Shown here piece after piece: positions 48,981 through 59,356 of a DNA stretch of 64,000 bases. How positions within the stretch are numbered: the first letter of the stretch is position 1; each line of letters begins with the position of its first letter. The stretch lies in NCBI RefSeq assembly GCF_001640805.2, contig NC_066852.1, positions 10,834,194 to 10,898,193 of the forward strand, written 5' to 3'. The notes under the pieces are model-generated. The model was given only the letters and a program-made list of their open reading frames with translations, ran no database searches and had not been told where the DNA came from. The position numbers and the translations under genes are program-made. This DNA comes from Lates calcarifer (taxonomy: Eukaryota; Chordata; Actinopteri; Centropomidae).

Positions 48981-50825
48981 CAGTCGCTCTGAAACATAAA
49001 GCAATGCAAAACAAAAGCCTGGGTCTGCCTTGCATGCTCCTGAATCCTTAACTCTTACAGGATTGATCAAAAAGCATTGCCCTCTGCCTGAAACAGACAC
49101 TGCTTCCCACTAATCCACAAGTCTGATCTTCCATGTCTAACCGTTGGTTGCGTTTTCCTGTCGGGAAGAGAGGATCGGTGGACTGAGGTGTGGCGGGGGG
49201 GGGGCTCCCACTACCCCCTCCTTTCGCCTAATATCTCTTTGCCTTCTTCTTTTTTTTTTTTTAAGTTGTTTTGGGTTTTTGTCCCGTAACGTTGCGCAAG
49301 ACTTCTGAGGCTTGTGATTAAAACCGGCGGCTTGTGGTGTCCGTTTGCTGAGACTTGACTGGCCTGGTCTGTGCCTGCTGATGGCTGAATCTGTCCTCGG
49401 CCTGCTCCCCACCCCCTCTTCTCTGTTGCTGCTGTGATGTGGTTGTTCTTGCCGGGGGAGGGTGGAGGGGTGGGATGGGGCCCTGACCACATGTCTCCTT
49501 TGTTTTGTGTTTTTTTTTTTCACTCTCTCTCTCTCTCTCTCTCTGTTTCTCTCTCTTTCTCACACACATACAACAAACACACCGCTGGACATAAAATGAA
49601 CCCTACTACCAAAATGGACCACTTCATTTATCTATGTTTTTCCCTGAGGGGTTTGACACACGTTTGACAGTCTGGCTGCTTGAGTGATGTTCTCAAACCA
49701 ACTGCCTCTCTAGTCCTTTCCCTCGGTTTTCCCTTTTTTTTTTCCCCTCCAATGGTTGTGTGATGGCATGTGCTGAGATGTTCGCCAGCCCATGTCTAGA
49801 CGCAATATGCACTTTGTCAACAGGAGAGAAATAATCATGAACTCTTTTTTTGTTGTTTAGTTTGGGTTTTGAATAGTCATATTTGCAGTGTTTTCTTCTT
49901 CAGGAGGGTCTCAGAGACTCAGACAGCGTGATGATATGCTCACTTGTATGTTGTCTTTTTATTTTTATTTGGAGTATAACCTGTTTGATTCACTGTTTGT
50001 TGGATGCATTTGAAAGCAGGGCACTGACAAAGACTTCTGTACACTAGGCTGCGGTTGAAAAAGAAACAGGTGAAATATTCCCATCATCACTCAAAATCCA
50101 CACGGGAATAGAATAATGCTGGCTATTTATGATTAAAGACTTTTTAATAATAGTGTCCATCCATTGAAGTGTAAAGTGCACTTTATAAGAATATGAGTTC
50201 CTTAGAAAGTTCCTTCTTTCAAGAAGCTGAGTGATTTTCATTCTCTGCGCAAAAAAAGGAAAAAAAAAAAACAAAAGATAAATCAGGAACCTGGCGCAAA
50301 AGTGTCCTATATCTTCCTAAAACATTACCTCTTGTGCGCGCTTGTGCATACTGTTTGTGATTGCTGGCTTCAGTTGGTGTGCTTGTATTTATGTGTTGTG
50401 TGTGGGTGCACGTGCGACTGGGTGAGCGTACTGTGTCGGAATACGTAGGTTCGGTTTTTTCGTGAAAGACTGCAGTAAATGTTGTGTTTGCAAATCCAAT
50501 GGTATGTAATGTACATACATTATTTAATGTATAGCAAATTAACATGATTCTTCTAATATTTGTATAAACATTTTATATGTAAACGACATCACGACATTTT
50601 TGAATAGGTACTGCTATGGCTATTACAGATGTGTATATATATTTATATTTTTTTCATGTATAAAATACTGTATAAAAAGCTGTACAATTTTTAGAATGGG
50701 CCAATACATGTTTTTTTATGTTACTGTAAAAATTCATATTTTTGTATTGCATGTGACTACCATTCTGTACACGCAGTTTCTGTTTTCATCCATGGAAGAC
50801 AATAAAATGAGGCTTGTCATGTAAC
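48981..50825 (+). other. ksr1: ksr1 3'UTR
   Basis: Non-coding sequence after the stop, with CT-rich tracts, a G10 run at 49195-49204, T runs and AU-rich segments near 50.6 kb including a Pumilio-type TGTATATA at 50632-50639. It ends with AATAAA at 50801-50806. Confidence 0.7.
50801..50806 (+). terminator. ksr1: Polyadenylation signal AATAAA for ksr1
   Basis: Canonical AATAAA about 1.8 kb after the stop in an AT-rich 3'UTR. It is followed by a TGT-rich stretch. Confidence 0.7.
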
Positions 50826-50922
50826 AGAATGGATACTCTTATTTTACTGCAGTACAGTAGTGTTTATGAAACAATAGTGAAACAAGATATTTAAGATGCA
50901 AATAAAAAAAAAACTGTGCTTT

Positions 50923-50957
<35 letters not shown>
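50923..50957. repeat. TA run joined to GA run
   Basis: (TA)n followed directly by (GA)n just downstream of the ksr1 polyadenylation signal. Confidence 0.85.
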
Positions 50958-52882
50958 AATGCAGATTTAAGCGATTTGTTTTTTCTTTTTATGAGATGCT
51001 AAGATGGTGAGTACAGACAGTTATTAAACTGGGACAAAATATGTGGAAGCCAAAGCACATATTTATTTACAACAATAATTCTACATTTTATCCAACCAGT
51101 CAATGGGGTGTGTCAGGCGTTTCATCAGGGAAGTGGTTAAATGGGTGAAAACAGGCTGGTTGTTGTCTCAGGAGAATAAAAAAAGCCCCTACCACCACCA
51201 CCACTCTAATATGGTGTGTTGAGCCCATACAAACAGAAACTCAAAGAAAGAAAAGAAAAACTCTTTCTAGGCTCAATAATGAAGCCACATGCTCATTAGA
51301 GGTGCAGGTTATGTAAAAGCTGTATAATGTAAAACAGCTGCATAATGATCAAAATCCCACTTTGCCTCTAGGTGGCATAAAGACCCAACAGAGTCTTTCT
51401 ATTCTGAACCAAAACTGAAAGGCAGTGCTGCTTTTAATCCATTTGAGCACATTTTACGCTAAGTTCTTACAGTAAGATCTTTTTGTGGCATGGTATGCTT
51501 TAAAAAAAAAAAAAAATTGTGTAGTATATAATATTTAGGTGTGCAAGAGTCATCGTTCTGTAACCAAGAACATCTGATTCAGCGTATGTGAAAATGAGCT
51601 ACCATCTCCTAAATCCAAACAGCACTTGAATTTCTATGGATAACAGTACGTTATCTGGTTCAACCCTGTTATACTGCTGTAAAGTAACACTGCTTCCACA
51701 TAAACTGCCCAAATCAAGCCTGGACGTTGTATTAATCCACATTAATATCCATGGTTGTAATCTATAGCAGAGCAGTATGGACTGTTGGCACAGACAGTGC
51801 TTTATAAGCTTCAGAGAAAAACTGTTTGCCTTGTTTTTCCACCTTTCTGCTTAGGCAGCTCTTCAGTGATGAATCGATCAAAAGTTTATAATATGAGGCC
51901 TTGGGAGCTGTCGGTTAAATGAGAAATACTGCTTGCATTCAGACCTTGAAACCTGTTATCAGTAAGGCTGCATCCTAAAGTGTGGCTTTGACTAATAAGA
52001 ATGATGAATTGATTCCGAATACTGGTATCAATCCAGCTGAAAAGAAAGGGCCTTGTATCCTCCACTGCATCTAAAAGCTCTTTGACTCCAACTGGTACTG
52101 GATCACATGACCAGCATTTGGTGAAGGGAAACAGTTTCCTTCTCTGAGAGGCACAGAATGTCCTCTCTTTCCTGAATGTCAATCAGCTTTTGTCAGTTCT
52201 ATTACCAAATTGTGAATCTGAGGATTTAACAGTGTTTAAGGGAAACTTGTGTGTGAACAACCACATATATCAGACATGGTTACAGCTGTGGCGGCCTTCA
52301 AGTTCTCACGCGAGCCATCACACATTATGTCACCACAATTTGGCTATGAAACCTGAGAGAGAGAGAGACACACACACACACACACACAGTGAGAGAGAGA
52401 GAGAGCTTCCAGGAGACCATTCTGACATTTGCTGAGCCTACAACTACAACTGTCAGCCATCAATTGATGACCTTGGGATTGTCCTTAATGAGGCTGTCCA
52501 CCATCACATCCACCAAGTCAGTAATTTATAGTGGGGTGAAGGTAGAGATGAGACCAAAAAAAAAAAAAAAACTGCATGTACACATGCACATTTGCTGTGA
52601 GAGCAAATACAGTATGCTAAAATTGGCATTACTGACTAATGGGACTTTCCATCACTCAAGGGAAGGTGTGTGCAGCTTCTGAGATTAAGTCATCTGTGTT
52701 CCTTCTGTTCTCACTTCCTCTAGCACATATTTAACTTGATGCTTTCCTCCTCTGCCCCCAGGATAGAAGCAGAATTACCACTCAGCATCTTATATGGGTC
52801 GATTTTGAATTTGCATGCCCACTGGATTTTTTTTTTAGAAATGTTCTCTATGACTTTAATTTATAAAGTTATATATCCCAAC

Positions 52883-53012
<130 letters not shown>

Positions 53013-54159
53013 TGTAATATATATGTGACAATGTGTGATAAAAGAGAGAGTAAATAAAGGAATTTATGTAGTGTATTAGAACAGCATATCAACTTAATAG
53101 CATATCACTAATTTCTAACACTGCCTGTTACATTTGCCTTGTACACTTATAACCTTGCCACTGTCCTTCTGTCTGAATCAGAATAACTAGATACCATCCA
53201 ATACTAGCAGCACAGATTTGTGTGGAAAAAATTAAACCAGCATGAACACTTTTACCCTGAGGAAATTGGTGTTCATCTCATTTTCATGATTTACCAACAG
53301 TTCTTTTGGATTGTGATGCTGATAAACTAATATTTGACCACAGGCTGAGCAGCAGGAACACTCACACTTCACGGTCTTTGTATTAGTGTCAAAATAAATA
53401 AATGACCGTAGTGGAACATGGGTTGGGATGAGGCAGCAGAGCCATATCAAGCATTTCACTCTAAATGTGTACATGTGCAGGTGCAGACACACTGCAGAAA
53501 TTACACAGGAAACACAAACGTGCAGTTTCTGGAAACAAGAAGGGGAACTGCATAAAATGAATGATTTTGCAATCAATGCAAATTAATATGTAGCCGAGTG
53601 GTGAATATATCCAGATATAATTTTCCACTTAGGTTTGGTTCTCAAAGTCAAATGGTTATTTATGCGTTATTTGTTGTTTTCTTTTGAGAGTAACACTGCT
53701 CAGGTGCAGGTAATGTAGATAAACATTTGCTAGCTTGTAAGTGCGCTGGCACAGGCACTTGTTGGAGCGAACTTTGGTCACAAGATGGAAGTATTGAGTA
53801 ACATCATCGATACACCTGCCATGTGCGTCAAGACTTTACTTCCTGCTTACGTGCAATCAACTGAAAGATTTGCAAAGTGGACGTCCTGATATCCTGTAGT
53901 GTAAAGTAGTAGGTAAATACACATAGATGTGGTAGAATATTCCTGTACAAAATATGTAGAAGATATTATCTGTTTATATTTTAATGATGATTTAAGTGCT
54001 GCTGTCTTAGCATTTTGGATGCTACACCCAGTCAGAATTGACCTGTTCAGAGGTGGTCAGCCATTAAATTCAAGCTACACGAACCCATGAAGTAAATGTG
54101 TCCTGTGTAGTATCTAATTCCACAGGCTACAGATATTTGTCATTTTACTTAAACTATGC

Positions 54160-54520
54160 ACAGTGCAGTAAACAGAGAAAAATATAAATATCAGTTTTTC
54201 CTATCACACCCCACCCCTCCTTTTCCTTTGCCTTTAAAACAGCTCCAGTTCTCCTCAGTACACCTGCACTTAGGTGATTTGTTCCAGCATCTTGGAGAAG
54301 TTGCCTCCGTTCCTCTGTAGATTCAGGCTGTCTCAGTGTCTTCTGTCTCTTCATGTAATCCCAGACTGACTCTGTGATATTGAGATCAGTGCTCTGTGGG
54401 GGTCAGACCATCTACTGCATGATTCCCTGTTCTGGTCTCCAAGGACAGTTCTTTATGATGTTCACTGTGTGTTTGGACTCACTGTCCTGCTGCAGATTTA
54501 ATCTGGGACTGATCAGACAC
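54160..54520 (-). pseudogene. Tc1/mariner transposase remnant, C-terminal part (ESVWDYMKRQ type)
   Basis: On the - strand the translation gives LQQDSESKHTVNIIKNC, then a stop, then PPQSTDLNITESVWDYMKRQ followed by STEERRQLLQDAG and RRTGAVLKAK. This is the catalytic QQD...DLN.xE region and C-terminus of a Tc1-type transposase. It has in-frame stops and lacks the N-terminal half. No terminal repeats were found. Confidence 0.8.
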
Positions 54521-55859
54521 CTCCCCTGATGGTCCTGATGAAGGATAAGAGTAAAAACATCTGAAGTGCCTAAAGTTTTTCCACAGTACGATATGAGAAG
54601 GCATGATGTTAAACATGGCTTCTTACGTATTTCTAGATGTGACCTTCATGCACACACATCACGTTATTTTCATTACACGTGGTATCAGTTGGTCCTCTGT
54701 GGGTATTGTGGCTTGGACTAAAATATGTAGATGACACAGATGAAGACAGACATGCAAGTTTCTCTGTATTTTACTGCCAATAACTTCAAATAAAATAGCT
54801 CAAGTTAGAATGCTTGCACTTTAAGCGAGCGTCTCTGTGAGCATTTATCGACAACTTTTTATAGTCTTGAACCCCACAGATGTCTTCGTGATCAACCACA
54901 GCCTTGAACAGAACACCAAAACCACTTCCGCTTCTGATAATAGACCAAATGGAGAAGTAAGAGCGAGACAGCCACGAGTATTCCATTGATTTCAATTACT
55001 GTCATTCTGTCAGAGTTCATTTACACATCAGTCATCTCTCGCTACCTGCAGCACAATATCTATGCATACAAGACCCTATTCTTCTGGCATCTTGAATCGA
55101 GACCACCAACAGTGTAAGTGACTGCAGTTTTTACTACATTCTTTTATTTTGAAAAACCTGTAAAAGACTGACAAATGGATTAAAGAACAATAGTGTGAAC
55201 ATCTTTTTTAGGATACAAATGAGGAAATAAGAGTTAATGCCTGTATTTAAAGTTAGTTTTGTTGAATGGTTCTGTCTTAAATTCTGCTGACAAAAATCTG
55301 CTCTTTTTTTTTTTCTTTTCTATTTTTTGACTATAATAAAATAACAGCCTTTTCAAAAGATATGTTTTAGGATTTAACATCAGTTAACTTCAGTTTCAGG
55401 AACATAAAATCACAATGTATGTATGTATTCAGAAATGTATTTTGAAATCGTACAGTAAACACAATAACAGTAACTGTAAATGTAACTGTGCGATAAATTT
55501 GAAAAGATTCACTTCCTCATTTTGGATACAACAAAACATAAGATCAAAAAGAAAGACAGTAATTTAGAGAGAAAACTAAAAATATTTAACCCACACTTTC
55601 AGTATAGTTTCAAACAAAAACGATCATACTGGTTTTTCAGACAACATATACACAGAAGGTTTACCACAACTTTTCAAAATTTTTCAGTTGTTACTGAAAT
55701 TTACATTGTATAATGTCTCAGTTTACTCTGAAATTTAAGCATATAACAAATAAATAATTATTTTTTAAAATGAATAATGTTGACTGAAATTTAATCTAAA
55801 TTTTTGATTTATTCAGCAGCTGAACACACATTTTTTCTTCAATGAAAATCAAATATTGC

Positions 55860-56135
55860 TCAGAAAATTAATTTGCATTTGTGGGCTGCTTTGCTTTCTC
55901 CCTCTGTCCCGTTCATCTAAAACCAGTCCGATGTGGTTTAAATCTAGAGACTGTGTCCGTCTTCCATTGTGTGAAGCCATCGTCTGGTTCTTTTCTTCGA
56001 ATATTTTGGCTCATTATCTTGCTGTAGGATGAATCCATGACCAACTAGTGGTGTACGGGATGGGGATGCTCTAAAAGTTTTGACTGGTAGTGCATAAATG
56101 ACTACTCTGCTGCTGACCATTCTCTGAACCATGCT
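55860..56135 (-). pseudogene. Second Tc1/mariner transposase remnant (DERDR type)
   Basis: On the - strand it gives MVQRMVSSRVVIYALPVKTF, then GHGFILQQDNEPKYSKKR. In a shifted frame SLDLNHIGLVLDERDRGRKQ follows. These match the catalytic QQDNDPKHTS and SPDLNPIELVWDELDR blocks of a Tc1-type transposase. The segment between the blocks is deleted, so the copy is dead. Its family differs from the remnant at 54.16 kb. Confidence 0.8.
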
Positions 56136-56570
56136 ATAGTGTTATAGATATTTAAATGCCAGTTTCACTTCAGGATGTAATGAAATGATCTTGCTTGAGT
56201 TCTGTGTAGATAATGCATTACACAGAGAGGTGCTTTCCACTCAGTGTTATTTTTGTAAAAAAAAAAAATACATTCTATCCTTGTTAGTCAGCCAGACTAT
56301 TTTTTTTATAGCTTTTTAAAGGTAAGAAGCTATCAAGTTTCAGACCTTCCTCCTGTACATAGGTCTTTTAGGCCTGCATACTTTTCAGATTAATCCACAT
56401 GTACAAAAGGTAACAAAAACTTCAAAGTCAACGCATTACTCCCTGCGATGGATTAAGTTAACTAACATCACTAACTAACTAACCATAGACATACTATATA
56501 CTCTTTTTTTATATACTCTTTTTAATTATTAGAAATTTTTTAAACACAGCTGTCATTCCCCTGCCTTCTC

Positions 56571-56580
56571 AGATACCAAC
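56571..56580 (+). other. Splice acceptor just upstream of the evi2a-like start
   Basis: A polypyrimidine stretch 'cattcccctgccttctcag' ends at 56572, eight bases before the ATG. This suggests that an upstream non-coding exon is spliced to a single coding exon, the arrangement known for EVI2A. The upstream exon was not identified. Confidence 0.55.
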
Positions 56581-57435
56581 ATGAATGGCCTCCTCCCCCT
56601 ACTGTACTGCATAGGAATCCTGGGTGCCCTGTTGTGTGGAGTTCAAGGCAATGTACAGGTTAATACTGGTGAAGACAATAGTGATTCCCAAACTCCACAA
56701 ATGCATTCAGCAGAAAGTAGACTTCAAGAAAACAACACTGCAGCTTCTACACCCACTGCTGCAGGCGGCGTGAACAGCTCTGCGAGCACTGAGACAGCTG
56801 ACACCAGGAGCAGTAGCACTTCACCTTCATCTGGCCCATATCACCCTGCCACCCCTGCCACCACTGCTACCACTGCCACCCCTGCCACCACTGCTACCAC
56901 TGCCTCATCTTTAGCTGTGTTTTACAGAAAGGAATGGTTCACAGTGCTCATGGTGGCTGGTGGGCTGATCATAGCCTGTGTTATTCTGCTCCTCTGTACT
57001 TTGATGCTGGCATGCAAGGTGTGTCAGTTGAGCAGGCGCCTCAAGATGCTGAGCAGCAGCGCAGACCTGATCAGCGGCTCCGAATACTGGGTGGGAATGG
57101 CCAAGAAGAACAAAGACAAGTCAGAGACAGAAGCTAAAGAGACCAGCATGTTAATGGCTGACCTCAACCAAACGAAGGAGGCCGAGACTGACAGTACCAC
57201 CAAGGAAGAAGAAGGGAAGGTAAAGGAGGACGGACAAACAGAGGAGGAGAACAAGAAGGAGGTGGGAGCTGCTGCCAACAGTGAGGAGGCTTCAGCGGAT
57301 GCGAACAAGAACGAGACACCTGTGGAAAATTCATCCTCCTCAAAGCCACAAGATGATGACGCTGACTCCCAGCCCACTGAGGCTGTGGCTGCCCCTTCCT
57401 CTGAGGGCACAGGGGAACCAAAGGATGCAGTGTAG
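56581..57435 (+). CDS. evi2a: EVI2A-like single-pass membrane protein
   Basis: A 284-residue protein encoded without interruption. A hydrophobic signal peptide (1-23) is followed by a Ser/Thr-rich ectodomain with NNT and NSS sequons and a Pro-Ala-Thr repeat (about 88-108). One transmembrane helix lies at about 119-145, followed by a Glu/Lys-rich cytoplasmic tail. The juxtamembrane LACKVCQLSRR and the downstream ISGSEYWVG resemble EVI2A (LANKVSSLRR...ASGLWPAES), the basis of the name. Position just upstream of omg, on the same strand, matches EVI2A/EVI2B order in mammals and supports it. The molecular function is not established. EVI2B is the alternative identity. The tail is longer and more acidic than I recall for mammalian EVI2A. 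Confidence 0.72.
   Translation: MNGLLPLLYCIGILGALLCGVQGNVQVNTGEDNSDSQTPQMHSAESRLQENNTAASTPTAAGGVNSSASTETADTRSSSTSPSSGPYHPATPATTATTATPATTATTASSLAVFYRKEWFTVLMVAGGLIIACVILLLCTLMLACKVCQLSRRLKMLSSSADLISGSEYWVGMAKKNKDKSETEAKETSMLMADLNQTKEAETDSTTKEEEGKVKEDGQTEEENKKEVGAAANSEEASADANKNETPVENSSSSKPQDDDADSQPTEAVAAPSSEGTGEPKDAV
56838..56907 (+). repeat. Coding minisatellite in the evi2a-like ectodomain
   Basis: Tandem imperfect units built from GCCACC and ACTGCTACC encode ATPATTATTATPATTATT. The unit is rich in O-glycosylation acceptor residues, like a short mucin repeat. Its copy number is probably variable. Confidence 0.8.
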
Positions 57436-57515
57436 AGTTGTGCCTGCATGTGTGTTCCAGAGTTTCCTGAGTGACTGCCTTCACTTCTCCATAGTTTTAC
57501 AACCACTTGACTGTA

Positions 57516-57521
57516 AATAAA
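57516..57521 (+). terminator. Polyadenylation signal AATAAA for the evi2a-like gene
   Basis: AATAAA about 80 bases after the stop, followed by a T-rich stretch. This indicates a very short 3'UTR. Confidence 0.75.
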
Positions 57522-57529
57522 GCATACTT

Positions 57530-58920
57530 TTTTTTTCTCAGCAGCTTGCTTTTACAGTAATTTGAAGTGTGCGTGTGTGTGTTTGTTGCTGAATCTGTCA
57601 CAACGAGCAGTGAGTATTTCTGGTTGACAACAATTGTTTGATACTGTATATCAGTCTAACTTCTGTGTTTTGAATATTAAAATATTTTAATATTATAATA
57701 CACTTTTGTGCAGTTGAATTTATATCTTAAATACTTTTTGTACATGATTCACAGCATTTATGATGTATAAACATATGAAGCAACCACAGAAATAAAACAC
57801 CCATTGTAACCCTAGTCTTGATTTGATTACCAGTTAGTTCCCTTTTAGTTGTGGCTGTGTAATGAGTGTTTGTGTGTGTGTGTGTGGGTGTGTATGAGAG
57901 AGAGTGAGAGAGGTCTGCTTGATTAGCAAGCAGAGACTGTGCTTCTTCCGGGCAGTGCCACTCAACTCAGAAAGAACGCTCTCTTTCACCTCGGCCAGAA
58001 CTGACAAAGCCCCACAAAAAACCTTTTGAAAAAACCAATATGGGGTTGTTTCCGCCGCCCTGTGCAGATATTTGTCCATCTACTTGCCTGTGACGTCGTC
58101 ATGGATGTGCACCTTTCATTAAAAGAGTCTGAATGGTTTTCCCTCGCACAGCCTGTGCTGCTGAGCTGAGGGACAAGAGAGAAAAAGTACAGAGAGAGGT
58201 GGGTGAGGAAGTAACAAACATGACTAACAACTAACATGACAAGCCTGGAAAGGCAAAAATGAACACAAAAGAACACGGACTCTCAGCTGCTGTGGTTGCA
58301 TAAATCAGGAATCTGCAGTGATAGGACATTATTTTGTTGAAACCCTCATTAACATCTGTATCAGTTCTGATCTGTCCCCTGAGGTATTATTGTGTGCTGG
58401 AAGTACAGCAATGCAGTGTAGAATGGAGCGTTGCCTGTATTGCTGATGACAGGTAGGAAGCTGCAGTGGAGGAGAGTCCTCTGCAATAAATCTTGAGGCA
58501 GCCTCTAAATTTACACAGGGAAAACAACAGCCAATCACAGCACAGTATTACTTTGCAAAGAGATGCTTTAGAGAGGGATGATATTGATTCAGGTGATAAC
58601 TGATAAGAGTTTAATTTGTTTTGAATGCAAACAGGAGCAAAATCAGTGAATTAATCTAAGCAGGACAATAGCTGTCGCTTTAAATGCAGAATTAAATCTG
58701 GAAAAGCTACCGGGTTTAAAAGGGATTGAGGAGTTTCCTTTGAAGCAGCCTTGTATGCAGGGAGTCCTCCGTTATGCGCTCCATTTCTCCTTAACCCCCC
58801 ACCCCCCTCCTAATACTTCCCCCCTCCTCCAGCCCCACCGACACCCCACCCCTCCCATCTCTCACTCCCAACAAGCACAGGGTAAATCCAGAGCCTGCAG
58901 TGCCTGATCGCGCTAACCCA
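57530..58920. other. Spacer between the evi2a-like gene and omg
   Basis: No coding sequence was recognised. It contains a 22-bp perfect AT palindrome at 57673-57694, a GT run at 57866-57885 and a C-rich tract at about 58795-58860 close to the omg promoter. Confidence 0.6.
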
Positions 58921-58927
58921 AAAGATC

Positions 58928-58937
58928 CATATAAGAG
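58928..58937 (+). promoter_or_regulatory. omg: Possible TATA box of omg
   Basis: CATATAAGAG lies about 275 bases upstream of the omg start codon, directly after a C-rich tract. Spacing would allow a 5'UTR of roughly 250 bases. Based on motif and position only. Confidence 0.3.
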
Positions 58938-59205
58938 GCAATATCAACTCCCGCTTCTCCAAAGAGGGACAAAAGGACCGAACTGCAAGGGCAGTGAGGT
59001 GTGCGTGTGTGTGTGTGTTTGTGTGGGGAGGGGGGGAAAAATCTCTAAAAAACCTGCACCGGACAAGTGAGCAAGGGTCATTCAGGCATTAAAAAAATAC
59101 AAAAAAAAATCACCTTCAGCAGAACAGCAGCTGGAAAGCAGGAGAGGAGAGGGAAGAGGGGCTGGTCAGCAGAAAGGAGCAGAGAAAAGTGACTGGAATG
59201 ATAAG

Positions 59206-59323
59206 ATGAGAAGGTAAGTTATGGAGAAATTTAAAGATTTTTTTTTTAACACACACACTCTGCTGCACCCTCAGTATCACATACAGTATACTGCAGTTTC
59301 AGCAGTGTAGCACTCCTGGCTGT

Positions 59324-59356
<33 letters not shown>

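Noticed and set aside
51886..52182. Open frame of 98 codons on the - strand downstream of ksr1, considered as an NF1 exon
   Set aside because: The peptide does not resemble NF1 or another protein I recognise, and no matching splice sites were evident.
57024..57506. Ser/Ala-rich open frame of 160 codons on the - strand opposite the evi2a-like gene
   Set aside because: Complement of Glu/Lys/Thr codons in the real gene; no signal peptide or domain.
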